From Corynebacterium spheniscorum (GTDB lineage Bacteria; Actinomycetota; Actinomycetes; Mycobacteriales; Mycobacteriaceae), in assembly GCF_900113445.1 (NCBI RefSeq), contig NZ_FOPJ01000004.1, forward strand, positions 124,001-188,000: 64,000 nt of DNA. The letters run 5' to 3'. A model generated the notes under the pieces. That model ran no database searches. It was not told the DNA's origin and worked only from the letters and a program-made list of their open reading frames with translations. The position numbers and the translations under genes were made by a program. Below, piece by piece: positions 56,452 to 64,000 of the stretch. The first letter of the stretch is position 1. Each line of letters begins with the position of its first letter.

Positions 56452-57351
56452 ATGTCCGATAGCAAGAAGGATTCGCAACGCACCCCCACCCACCTGGTGG
56501 CGGTAGATATGGATGGCACCCTGCTCGATGGCCAAGGCAAACTTCCCCCACAATTCCCGGAGCTACTCGCTCACTTGGCAGAACGAGGCGTACTACTAGC
56601 CCCAGCTAGTGGCCGTCAATTAGCGACCCTGAAGAATATGTTTGATCCCTTCGGGATGCGGCTACCGGTGATCGCTGAAAACGGAACGGTGGTTCATGAT
56701 GGGTACAGCATTGTCTCCACCACCGCCATGTCTGATGAGACGGTACATGCCGTGATCGATGCGATTAATGCCCACAATGCCCGTGAGGAAGCACAGGCTA
56801 AAAGCCCACAAGAGTTTGCGGATCGTCGCTTGAATTTGGTGGTGTGCCGTCCAGAATGTGCCTTTGTAGATTCTTTAGCTGATATCCCCGGTGCCGCCCC
56901 TGCGCGCACCGGCACCACTTTGGCTGAAGAAATTGAAAAGTACTACAACGAGCATTCCGTGGTGGCTGACCTGCATGAGGTGGTCAACGGAGAGGTCATT
57001 AAATTGGCGATCTTTTCTTCCACGGATGCTGAGGGCATTGCCGCACCTTTGGCTTTTGCCACCGCCCCGGATGATGCGGTGGCGGTCAGTGGCCAACATT
57101 GGGTGGATATTATGCACCCGCAGGCCAATAAGGGACATGCCCTGGAAGCGTTGGCTAAGGACCTAGGCATCGCCCCGGAAAATACCTACGGTTTTGGAGA
57201 TTATCTCAATGACCTGGAGCTTTTAAAGTCTGCTGGGACGGCTTATGCGATGGCCAATGCACACCAAAAATTAAAAGATATTGCGGATCATATTGCCCCA
57301 GCTAATACCGATAATGGTGTGGCGAAGGTGCTCTATGAACTCTTTCCCTAG
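56452..57351 (+). CDS. HAD superfamily hydrolase, Cof/sugar-phosphatase type
   Basis: 299 residues. Motif I is AVDMDGTLLDG (nucleophile Asp near residue 19), motif II lies in LAPASGRQL, and motifs III and IV are NKGHALEALAKDLG and TYGFGDYLNDLELLKSAGTAYAMANA. This is the Cof-type arrangement with a large C2 cap. It dephosphorylates small sugar phosphates or cofactors such as FMN, and the substrate is unknown. ATG 56452 is used; ATG 56416 is possible, but then the -10-like TAGCCT would lie too close. Divergent from the hydrolase gene. Confidence 0.82.
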   Translation: MSDSKKDSQRTPTHLVAVDMDGTLLDGQGKLPPQFPELLAHLAERGVLLAPASGRQLATLKNMFDPFGMRLPVIAENGTVVHDGYSIVSTTAMSDETVHAVIDAINAHNAREEAQAKSPQEFADRRLNLVVCRPECAFVDSLADIPGAAPARTGTTLAEEIEKYYNEHSVVADLHEVVNGEVIKLAIFSSTDAEGIAAPLAFATAPDDAVAVSGQHWVDIMHPQANKGHALEALAKDLGIAPENTYGFGDYLNDLELLKSAGTAYAMANAHQKLKDIADHIAPANTDNGVAKVLYELFP

Positions 57352-57360
57352 GCCCACACA

Positions 57361-57441
57361 CTAATGCGCGCGGCATACCGTGGGCCGTGCCAGCCCGCGG
57401 CATTATCGCGCGCCCCAGGGCTTTCCGATCTCGGGGAAAGC
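57361..57441 (+). repeat. Dispersed CGAGACC element, copy D
   Basis: GCGCGCGGCATACC at the left, an internal palindrome-rich stretch (GGGCCGTGCCAGCCC), and CCGATCTCGGGGAAAGC at the right. It fills the gap between the HAD gene and ppk2 and may act as their shared terminator. Confidence 0.65.
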
Positions 57442-57445
57442 TCAA

Positions 57446-58405
57446 TTATTCTTCGGAATCCACGTGCTCTTTAGTGCGTTCTTCCTGCTTCTTTTTCTTG
57501 GCCTTTTGGTGGCGCCGCTCGAGGGCGGCCGCCACATCGGGGACATAGTGGAAGTCCTCGCGCGGTGGACGCTGATAATCATTATCGGATTCGGGGCGCT
57601 CCGGAATTTCGGGCAGCGGGCGATCGATCTTCTCATAAGGAATCGTCGAAAGAAGATGCGAAATCACATTAATGCGGGAACGCTTCTTATCCTCAGATTC
57701 GATGATGTACCAGGGTGCGACCGTAATGTCGGTGTGGATGAACATTTGGTCTTTCGCGCGGGAATAATCCTCCCAGCGAGTAATGGATTGCAGATCCATC
57801 GGGGAGAGTTTCCAGCGGCGCAGCGGATCATTACGGCGGGACTTAAAGCGCTCAATTTGCTCCTCATCAGAAACTGAGAACCAATATTTGCGCAGCATAA
57901 TGCCGTCTTCTACCAGGAGGCGCTCAAAAATGGGGGCTTGGTGCAGGAATTTGCGGTATTCCTGAGAGGTGCAGAAGCCCATCACCCTTTCCACCCCGGC
58001 GCGGTTATACCAGGAGCGGTCGAAGATCACGATTTCACCAGCGGTGGGGAGTTTCTCCACATAACGCTGGAAATACCATTGGCCTTGTTCGCGGGAGTTC
58101 GGGGCGGGCAGCGCCTCAATACGGCAGGTGCGGGGATTGAGGTATTGCGTAATGCGCTTAATCGCAGAACCTTTACCGGCGGCGTCGCGACCTTCCATAA
58201 TCACCACTACGCGGGCACCAGTTTCCACCACCCACTGCTGCATATCCACCAATTCAGCTTGAAGGCGCTTGAGTTCCTTCTCATAGGCCTTCTTGGAGAG
58301 CTTCGGTGGGCCGGCGCTGACCTTCGCGGCGGCTGCGGCGGCTTCGGCTTCCGCATTAGCTGGGTGTTCGGGCTGATTCAGGTCGCGGTCGTCGGTTTTT
58401 CCCAT
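57446..58405 (-). CDS. ppk2: Polyphosphate kinase 2
   Basis: Transfers phosphate from polyphosphate to nucleotides, or the reverse. The 319-residue PPK2 class I protein has Walker A VIMEGRDAAGKGSAIKRITQ near residue 69, Walker B-like VIFDRSWYNRAGVERVMGFC near residue 128, and the lid helix RRNDPLRRWKLSPMD. The N-terminal 35 residues are Ala rich, and the C-terminus is very basic then acidic (KKKKQEERTKEHVDSEE). C. glutamicum PPK2 proteins are polyP-forming with NTPs. TAGGGT 7 nt before ATG 58405 fits a leaderless start. Confidence 0.93.
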   Translation of the reverse strand: MGKTDDRDLNQPEHPANAEAEAAAAAAKVSAGPPKLSKKAYEKELKRLQAELVDMQQWVVETGARVVVIMEGRDAAGKGSAIKRITQYLNPRTCRIEALPAPNSREQGQWYFQRYVEKLPTAGEIVIFDRSWYNRAGVERVMGFCTSQEYRKFLHQAPIFERLLVEDGIMLRKYWFSVSDEEQIERFKSRRNDPLRRWKLSPMDLQSITRWEDYSRAKDQMFIHTDITVAPWYIIESEDKKRSRINVISHLLSTIPYEKIDRPLPEIPERPESDNDYQRPPREDFHYVPDVAAALERRHQKAKKKKQEERTKEHVDSEE

Positions 58406-58412
58406 GTTGTCC

Positions 58413-58418
58413 ACCCTA
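58413..58418 (-). promoter_or_regulatory. -10 box of ppk2 (leaderless)
   Basis: TAGGGT on the minus strand, 7 nt before ATG 58405. Confidence 0.5.
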
Positions 58419-58464
58419 CCTGCGCTGCTTGAGCGATTTGGACATTAGTCCACCTGCACAGGGG

Positions 58465-58471
58465 TAATAAT
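58465..58471 (+). promoter_or_regulatory. -10 box of the flavohemoglobin-like gene (leaderless)
   Basis: TAATAAT lies 7 nt before GTG 58479. Confidence 0.45.
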
Positions 58472-58478
58472 GGGAGAC

Positions 58479-59795
58479 GTGGACACCCAAGCACAACCCC
58501 CAGCCTCAACTCCCCCACCAAGCACCCCACCAAGTAACCCACCAGCCCCTGCAGTCACACCGCTGCAGGAGGCTGCCGAGCTGCTGCGTCAAGAAAGCGG
58601 GCACCTAGAACCTGAGCTTCAGCTGCAGCTTTATGCGCGCCACCCGAATGCCCAATGGTTATTGCGCGCCGGGAAAGCCGTGCCAGCCGAGCTTGTGGAG
58701 CTTAGCATTCACGCCATTGCGGCGGCCGATGCGGAAGGTGCCTTGGATGCGCTTGCCGAGGCGCGGATCCGTGACCTGGGCTTAGCGCAGCGCCGCTTCG
58801 GGTTCCCCAGTGAGCTTTATCAGGACATCCAAGAAATCATGGTGTCTTTGTTGCGCACCACCGGAGCGGATCTGCCCTTCCCCGTGGAGTTTGCGGCGGA
58901 GAGAACCATTGCGCGGGTGTGTGTGCTTTTGCAGGAGGCGGCGGCGAAAGCTGACCAGGAGGGCCTGCCACCAGCGCTTTCAGGGGAAGTAATAAGTGTG
59001 CGGCGGGTATCGCGGCGGCTCAGTGTGGTGCAATTGGCCGCTGGTTCGGCGACTTTTTATCAGCCCGGGACGGTGTTGCCGGTGATGGGACCGTTGACCC
59101 CCGGGGCGTGGGTGCCGCTGCCGGCTGCGCTACCGGCGAATCGTTCTGGGGTGCTGGAGTTTCATATCTTCCATGAGGACACCGGCTCCCCGGAACATCT
59201 TTTGGCTACCGCGCGTTTAGGGGAACGCTGGATTGTGGGTTCGCATGGTTCCACCGCCCCAAAGGTGGCTGATCAAGAGCTACTGATTATCGCCACTAAG
59301 TCTGGGGCGGCGGTGGCGCGTTGTGTGGTTACGGACTTGGTTTCGCGGCAGTTGAATCCGCGCATTCATGTTTTCCTCGCCGCGCGCTACCCTGGTGAAC
59401 TTTATGATGCGCCGGCTTGGCATAACCTCAGTAGCCTCGCCCCGCGTTTGCGGGTTTCGGCGGTGAGTGTGGAAGATGCTGACCCCTGGTGGGTGGCCGG
59501 GCCGGGCACGAATAATAGTTCCACGAGCAGTGCGTGGGTCCATGGTTCTTTGCGTAGCTCGCAGCACCAGGAGTTCAGCGCGGTGCATTATGGTGCAGTC
59601 GCGCAGGTGGTGAGTGCTTTTGGTACCTGGTCGGATCGCCAGGTGTTGGTGTGCGGCCCGCGGCTTAATGAGTCAGAGGCGAGTGCTGGTTATGGCACGC
59701 TGGCTGATGCGCAGGCGATGGAACCCACGGTGATTAGCCGCGAGCTGATTGAGGCTGGGGTTCCGGCGGAGAATATTCAGGTGCTGGGGTTTTAA
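58479..59795 (+). CDS. Flavohemoglobin-shaped protein lacking cofactor motifs
   Basis: 438 residues. After a Pro-rich tail, residues 28-165 align with the globin domain of flavohemoproteins (LYARHPNAQWLLR; RRFGFPSELYQDIQEIMVSLLRTTG). The proximal heme His expected a few residues before FGF is Gln (about Q104). The middle aligns with the FAD barrel, but the RxYS motif reads VPLP. The C-terminal third aligns with the NAD domain (IHVFLAARYPGELYDAPAWHNLSSLAP; RQVLVCGPRLNES), but the GGTGxxP loop reads TKSGAAV. So the three-domain shape is kept and the heme, FAD and NAD sites are lost. ATG 58470 is the alternative start. Confidence 0.65.
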   Translation: MDTQAQPPASTPPPSTPPSNPPAPAVTPLQEAAELLRQESGHLEPELQLQLYARHPNAQWLLRAGKAVPAELVELSIHAIAAADAEGALDALAEARIRDLGLAQRRFGFPSELYQDIQEIMVSLLRTTGADLPFPVEFAAERTIARVCVLLQEAAAKADQEGLPPALSGEVISVRRVSRRLSVVQLAAGSATFYQPGTVLPVMGPLTPGAWVPLPAALPANRSGVLEFHIFHEDTGSPEHLLATARLGERWIVGSHGSTAPKVADQELLIIATKSGAAVARCVVTDLVSRQLNPRIHVFLAARYPGELYDAPAWHNLSSLAPRLRVSAVSVEDADPWWVAGPGTNNSSTSSAWVHGSLRSSQHQEFSAVHYGAVAQVVSAFGTWSDRQVLVCGPRLNESEASAGYGTLADAQAMEPTVISRELIEAGVPAENIQVLGF

Positions 59796-60223
59796 GGCGA
59801 TGTTGTGGCTCCGGGGAGGTTCATGAGGATCCCGTAGACGAAGAATCCGCCTAAAAAGTGGATAAATACCTCAATCACCGGCCAGAATAAGGCGATCGCT
59901 GCCCACACGAAGGCCCAGGTGAAGCTGGGTTCTGCGGATCCTTGGGCATTGCGCTTCTTTAGGCCCCACCCAGCGCAGGCGAAGGCCACCAGCGAGATGA
60001 GCGAGGTGGTGTAGGAGTACAGCGGAAGGTGCTCGGCAAAGAGCACGCTCGCGGCAATGGCGAGCACGCTAATGACAATCGCGGCGATCTTCCAGCCCTT
60101 CACGCCGCTAGGTTGGGTGCCGCTTGGGGGTGTTTCTGCAGGTTCATGGTTGTCCTGCGGCAAGCGGGCGCGCTCTGGGACCTGAAAGTCCCAGAGTTCC
60201 TCGGGTTGCTTGTGGGGTTTCAT
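59792..60223 (-). CDS. Membrane protein of unknown function
   Basis: 143 residues. A polar N-terminus of about 43 residues (MKPHKQPEELWDFQVPERAR, Pro/Glu rich) precedes four hydrophobic segments. These are WKIAAIVISVLAIAASVLF, YTTSLISLVAFACAGWGL, FTWAFVWAAIALFWPVIEVF and FLGGFFVYGILMNL. No motif is recognisable. It is convergent with the flavohemoglobin-like gene (4-bp overlap of ends) and co-directional with the nitrilase gene, whose stop lies 21 bp before its start, so they form one unit. Confidence 0.7.
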   Translation of the reverse strand: MKPHKQPEELWDFQVPERARLPQDNHEPAETPPSGTQPSGVKGWKIAAIVISVLAIAASVLFAEHLPLYSYTTSLISLVAFACAGWGLKKRNAQGSAEPSFTWAFVWAAIALFWPVIEVFIHFLGGFFVYGILMNLPGATTSP

Positions 60224-60244
60224 GAAGATACACGTACTTTCTGT

Positions 60245-61090
60245 TTAGGTCCGGCGCCGCATAATCGGATTGGATTCCAGCACGGGAAGGCGGCGGCGCA
60301 CCTCATCTACTTCCTCAATATCAAGATCGTGGATAATTACTTCGGTTTCATAGCCGGCTTCCGCAACACGTACACCGCTGGGGTTAATCACGCAGGAATG
60401 CCCACAACCGGTGGGTCCGGATTCTTTGCCGGCTTCGGCATTCCCACCTGGGCGGGCCTGCCCGGCGGCCACAATCCAGCTGGTGCAATCTAGTGCGCGG
60501 GCAGCGCTGACCGTCCGCCATTGCGCGAGTTTGCCTTCCCCATCGGCCCAGCTAAAGGGCACCAACATAACGTGGGCTCCCAGGCGGGCTAGGACCTTAA
60601 ATTGTTCGGGGAAGCGGATATCGAAGCAGGTGGCAAGCCCGAAGGTAATGCCATCAACTTTGAAGGTAACAAGCTCTTCACCAGCGCGAACGGTATCTGA
60701 TTCGCGGTAGTCAAAAGCGTCATAGGTATGGATTTTGTCATAGCCGACATGCAGGGTTCGGCCATCGGTAGCCACCACGGTGTTGTAGACACGGTTAATG
60801 GTCTTCCCGTCTTTTTCCACCGTATCCGCTGGGGTGAAGATCCCGGCTACTAATACGACCCCGAGCTTTTCGGCTAGGTCCGCAAGCTTCGCATCAAAGC
60901 CATCCCCTTGGCGGTCGAGGGGTTTGGCATGGATATCCAGTCGGCCGGTGGAGAAAGCTTGGCTACTTGCTTCCGGGAAAACAATAATCCGCGCTCCTTC
61001 TGAAGCGGCTGCCTGCGCCGCTTTTTCTACCAGTCGGAAATTATCTTCTGGGTTAGCTCCGGTTGTGATCTGGATTGCAGCAATACGCAT
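60245..61090 (-). CDS. Carbon-nitrogen hydrolase (nitrilase superfamily)
   Basis: 281 residues with the Glu-Lys-Cys triad: Glu in VFPEASSQ (near 42), Lys in YDKIHTYDAF (near 120) and Cys in LATCFDIRFPE (near 154). The overall pattern is that of branch-10/deaminated-glutathione amidase-type amidases, so removal of amide groups from small metabolites is likely. The substrate is not determined. TAGCCT 7 nt before ATG 61090 gives a leaderless start; the frame is open upstream to 61153 without homology. Confidence 0.85.
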   Translation of the reverse strand: MRIAAIQITTGANPEDNFRLVEKAAQAAASEGARIIVFPEASSQAFSTGRLDIHAKPLDRQGDGFDAKLADLAEKLGVVLVAGIFTPADTVEKDGKTINRVYNTVVATDGRTLHVGYDKIHTYDAFDYRESDTVRAGEELVTFKVDGITFGLATCFDIRFPEQFKVLARLGAHVMLVPFSWADGEGKLAQWRTVSAARALDCTSWIVAAGQARPGGNAEAGKESGPTGCGHSCVINPSGVRVAEAGYETEVIIHDLDIEEVDEVRRRLPVLESNPIMRRRT

Positions 61091-61097
61091 AGTCCAC

Positions 61098-61103
61098 AGG
61101 CTA
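61098..61103 (-). promoter_or_regulatory. -10 box of the nitrilase gene (leaderless)
   Basis: TAGCCT on the minus strand, 7 nt before ATG 61090. Confidence 0.5.
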
Positions 61104-61182
61104 GCTGCGAACCCCCACGTTATGCACAGCTTCTTCCTCATCACCCTAGACATGGGGCCATCCCACCAGCTCTGCTAGGCAC

Positions 61183-61473
61183 ATGAACTTCCTTGATATC
61201 CAGCACCCCGAGGCCTTGAAACAGCATCTGCGTGAGCTTTCTCAGCACACCCCGAAGGCCGATTCTCCGGAAGCTGCCACGGTGTTGAGCCCCAGTTCGC
61301 AGGCCTCCTATACCTTCGCCGCGCTGCAACGCCTCGACCATCACCTAGGCGCCCAACACCGCAGATTACGTGTGGCCTTATCGCAACATCTTGGTGAGTT
61401 TTCCAACTTCATTGGGGTGATAAGCGATAGTGATCGTCTGCATGCCGATGCTTTAAAGAAGGTGCTCCCATGA
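61183..61473 (+). CDS. Small helical protein coupled to a DUF1023 hydrolase
   Basis: 96 residues, predicted all-helical, with no signal peptide or Cys. The size and helix-turn-helix hairpin look (ALKQHLRELSQHT, a middle break, then LQRLDHHLGAQHRRLRVALSQHLGEF) resemble ESAT-6/WXG100-like proteins, but no WXG motif is present. Its stop overlaps the start of the hydrolase gene (ATGA), so the two are translated together and may act together. I do not recognise the family. Confidence 0.65.
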   Translation: MNFLDIQHPEALKQHLRELSQHTPKADSPEAATVLSPSSQASYTFAALQRLDHHLGAQHRRLRVALSQHLGEFSNFIGVISDSDRLHADALKKVLP

Positions 61474-62645
61474 CTCTGCCGCTGCGTGCTCGCGATATCC
61501 ATATTGCCGAGGTGATTCTGCGCGAATACGCCACCGGGTTAGAGCATCAACACCAGGAGCTAGAAGAAGAAAGCTTCTTCCTGGCCACCGGCATACGCGC
61601 ACAGGCCGCCGATGCGGCATTAAAGAAACTCAGCCGCCTTAACTATGGCCGCAAGACCCTGGTGCAGGTGCTCGGTACCGCGGCTTACATTATGGCGCGC
61701 ACCGCCCAAGCTCAAGCTGATCTTGAAGATGCCTACCACCGCATGCTGAAGCAGGCTGCTGATAATCCACTGCACACCGCAATGCTGCAGGACCTCCAAG
61801 CCTTAGGTGAGGTTCTCGATTATGCCTGCGCCCAAGAAATCAATGCGCTGTGCACCGACGCACCCCAACCGCCACACACCTCTTTTGGCGAGCTAGAGGA
61901 TTGGCCTTTAGATCGCATCCACGAACACATGTGGTTGCATGCCACCCCGGAGATCCAGGAGTTCCTAGGTTCCCATCCGGAGGTACGCGCCTTGGAGGTA
62001 TCCGAAGACACCATGGTGCTTGCTATTGGTGACCTAGAAAGCGCACCTGCATCCATTACCTTTATCCCGGGCACCGGAAGTTCTGATCCATCACGCTGGG
62101 AGGGATCATTAGAGCGCGCCCAAAAGTTACAGCAGCACACCAAAGCCGGTGTGGTCTTGTGGTTAGGGGCGAAAGCACCACCGCATCTCCCGCATGCCCT
62201 TAATCCCGGCCCGGCGCGCCGTGATGCTGGGGCTCTTCAGAATTTTCAGCGCAGCTTGGCTGCGCGCTATCCACACCAACAGCGGGTGGTGTTGGGTTAT
62301 AGCTATGGGGCGGTCACCGCAGCTCAGGCGGCTCGCGGCTCAGGGCTTAGTGCGGATCGTTTGATGCTCTTAGGAAGCCCCGGGGTGCGCGGTGCGAGGC
62401 GGGCCTCGGAACTGACATTAGTGGATGGAAAAGGGCGCACGCACCCAGCTGAAGGCCGGGTGCATGCGCTGACGAATCGTGGTGATCCGATTGATTGGGT
62501 GAGCAATTCCCATGGCGGGGTTCATGGGGTTGATCCCACCTCCCGTGGCTTCGGCGCCACGGTGTGGTCAGCTCGTGGGGATCATTCCTCTTATTGGGAT
62601 GATCCGGAGTTCTATCGGATCATGAAAGAACTCACCAGACCTTAG
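61470..62645 (+). CDS. DUF1023-type alpha/beta hydrolase with helical N-terminal domain
   Basis: 391 residues. Residues 1-125 are helical and rich in Ala/Gln/Glu, like the N-terminal helical part of secreted toxins and ESX-linked proteins. Residues 165-390 are an alpha/beta hydrolase of the DUF1023 type: [20 protein letters not shown], nucleophile Ser in [16 protein letters not shown] (near 275), Asp in [12 protein letters not shown], and His in [16 protein letters not shown]. Actinobacterial DUF1023 enzymes are probably esterases or lipases acting on envelope lipids. Coupled to the preceding small helical gene by ATGA. Confidence 0.75.
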   Translation: MTLPLRARDIHIAEVILREYATGLEHQHQELEEESFFLATGIRAQAADAALKKLSRLNYGRKTLVQVLGTAAYIMARTAQAQADLEDAYHRMLKQAADNPLHTAMLQDLQALGEVLDYACAQEINALCTDAPQPPHTSFGELEDWPLDRIHEHMWLHATPEIQEFLGSHPEVRALEVSEDTMVLAIGDLESAPASITFIPGTGSSDPSRWEGSLERAQKLQQHTKAGVVLWLGAKAPPHLPHALNPGPARRDAGALQNFQRSLAARYPHQQRVVLGYSYGAVTAAQAARGSGLSADRLMLLGSPGVRGARRASELTLVDGKGRTHPAEGRVHALTNRGDPIDWVSNSHGGVHGVDPTSRGFGATVWSARGDHSSYWDDPEFYRIMKELTRP

Positions 62646-64000
62646 AAGAGGCCGGTGGGGCGCTCATCATAGGACACCAGCATGTTCTTGGTGTTTTGGT
62701 ACTGGTCGAGCATCATTAGGTGGGTTTCCCGCCCCAACCCGGATTCCTTGTAGCCGCCGAAGGCCGAGTGTGCGGGATAGTTGTGGTACTGATTCACCCA
62801 CACACGGCCAGCTTGGATGGCGCGTGCGGCGCGGTAGGTGGTGTTGCCGTAGCGCGACCACACACCAGCGCCCAAACCGTAGTTGGTGTCATTGGCGATC
62901 TTGATGGCCTCATCGAAGTCCTTGAAGGTTGCCACGGAGAGCACCGGCCCGAAGATCTCTTCTTGGAAGATGCGCATGGTGTTATCGCCCTTGAAGACGG
63001 TGGGTTCAATATAGAAGCCGCCTTCAAAGCCATCGATCTTGTTGATGCTGCCGCCGGTGAGTACCTCGGCTCCTTCTTCGGGGCCGATCTTCAGGTAGCT
63101 GGTGATCTTATCCATCTGCTCCTGGGAGGCCTGTGCGCCCATCATGGTTTCGGTATCCAGGGGGCTACCGATCTTGATGGCCTTCACGCGTTCAATGGCG
63201 CGTTCCAAGAAAGCATCGGCGATATTTTCATGCACCAAGGCGCGGGAGGGGCAGGTGCACACCTCGCCTTGGTTGAGGGCGAACATGGTGAAGCCTTCTA
63301 CGGCTTTGGCGAGGAAGTCATCATCCTTATCCATCACATCTTCAAAGAAGATGGAGGGTGACTTACCGCCCAGCTCCAAGGTCACCGGGATGATGCGATC
63401 CGCGGCGGTCTTGTTAATGATCTTGCCGACCTGGGTGGAACCGGTGAAGGCAATCTTGGCAACATCGGGGTGTTCCACGAGTGCGGAACCGGCGTCTTCA
63501 CCAAGGCCATTGACCACGTTGAGCACGCCCGGTGGGATGAGGTCCCCAATGAGTTCCATGAGGAACATGATGGAGGCCGGGGTTTGCTCTGCGGGCTTGA
63601 GCACAATGGTATTGCCTGCCGCTAGGGCTGGGGCGATCTTCCAGGCGGCCATGAGGATCGGGAAGTTCCAGGGAATGATTTGCCCGACCACGCCGAGTGG
63701 CTCATGGAAGTGATAGGCCACGGTATTGCGGTCAATCTGCGAGGTGCGGGATTCCTGTGCCCGGATCGCTCCAGCAAAATAGCGGAAGTGGTCAATAGCT
63801 AGCGGGATATCCGCCGCTAGGGTTTCGCGGACGGGCTTGCCGTTTTCCCAGGTTTCAGCGACCGCGAGACGCTCGAGGTTTTCCTCCATGCGGTCGGCGA
63901 TCTTCAGCAACAGGAGTGCGCGCTTAGCTGGGGAGCTTTCGCCCCACTTCACTGCGGCTTCTTTGGCTGCGGCAACAGCTTTGTTGATATCTTCGGGGCC
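62642..64000 (-). CDS. Aldehyde dehydrogenase (5' end outside the window)
   Basis: At least 453 codons; the N-terminus lies beyond the right edge, since the frame continues unbroken through [15 protein letters not shown] to base 64000. NAD-dependent aldehyde oxidation. It has [40 protein letters not shown], the catalytic Glu in [12 protein letters not shown], and the catalytic Cys in [11 protein letters not shown]. The latter spelling matches acetaldehyde dehydrogenases of the Ald/ExaC group used in ethanol oxidation. It is convergent with the DUF1023 gene, with overlapping stop codons. The substrate is inferred only by type. Confidence 0.92.
   Translation of the reverse strand, partial: GPEDINKAVAAAKEAAVKWGESSPAKRALLLLKIADRMEENLERLAVAETWENGKPVRETLAADIPLAIDHFRYFAGAIRAQESRTSQIDRNTVAYHFHEPLGVVGQIIPWNFPILMAAWKIAPALAAGNTIVLKPAEQTPASIMFLMELIGDLIPPGVLNVVNGLGEDAGSALVEHPDVAKIAFTGSTQVGKIINKTAADRIIPVTLELGGKSPSIFFEDVMDKDDDFLAKAVEGFTMFALNQGEVCTCPSRALVHENIADAFLERAIERVKAIKIGSPLDTETMMGAQASQEQMDKITSYLKIGPEEGAEVLTGGSINKIDGFEGGFYIEPTVFKGDNTMRIFQEEIFGPVLSVATFKDFDEAIKIANDTNYGLGAGVWSRYGNTTYRAARAIQAGRVWVNQYHNYPAHSAFGGYKESGLGRETHLMMLDQYQNTKNMLVSYDERPTGLF

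Overview
The window reads as a chromosomal segment of a Corynebacterium species. The evidence is moderate GC, many GTG starts, and frequent leaderless promoters (a TAnnnT -10 box about 7 nt before the start codon). Family content also fits: mycothiol enzymes (Mca, mycothiol-dependent maleylpyruvate isomerase), DUF4245, DUF4307, DUF501, DUF5997, an HtaA-domain protein, GapX and a second Pth. Gene order over the first 40 kb (ispH-xseA-xseB-DUF4245-glpX-fum; glyA/coaA; uppS; mca-greA; ppx-DUF501-ftsB-eno-transglycosylase-mazG-mfd-TetR; glmU-prs; rplY-pth) matches the Rv1014-Rv1110 block of mycobacteria as I know it. Most of the window is therefore core chromosome.

Layout. 0-6.3 kb: isoprenoid (ispH), exonuclease VII, class II FBPase and fumarase. 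6.4-11.5 kb: a TetR-controlled drug exporter, a decayed permease fragment, an LGFP lipoprotein, and an HTH-less LysR-like protein facing DUF5997. 11.5-19.3 kb: glyA, coaA, a flavodoxin, a Z-prenyl synthase, mca, greA, a lipoprotein and a Bax-inhibitor-like membrane protein. 19.7-29.7 kb: tRNA-Leu(UAA) with a short variable loop, the ppx/DUF501/FtsB/eno/transglycosylase/mazG/mfd run, a TetR gene and tRNA-Gln. 30-41.4 kb: PspC, an MFS protein, glmU-prs, a siderophore-interacting reductase fused to a methyltransferase-like domain, an AI-2E family permease, rplY-pth, and two steps of the gentisate pathway. 41.4-47 kb: gapX, pth2, a broken HtaA gene and prfC. 47-53.7 kb: an accessory-looking gap with decayed DNA, then a complete peptide/nickel-type ABC importer. 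53.7-64 kb: a protein of unknown function, an acyl-CoA hydrolase, a HAD phosphatase, PPK2, a flavohemoglobin-shaped protein without cofactor motifs, a nitrilase, a helical protein paired with a DUF1023 hydrolase, and a partial aldehyde dehydrogenase.

Themes. Central carbon enzymes (eno, gapX, glpX, fumC) and polyphosphate metabolism (ppx, ppk2) lie among housekeeping genes. Iron/heme traits appear twice: the SIP fusion behind a DtxR-like palindrome, and an HtaA gene with an in-frame TGA.

The most notable non-gene signal is a dispersed intergenic element with a conserved end (GGTCTCGGGGAAAGC or its complement) and a GCGCGGCA box, found in about nine places in both orientations. Two copies run into the 3' ends of genes. 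I found no CRISPR array, rRNA, phage or intact IS element. All calls come from reading the sequence; no database search was run.
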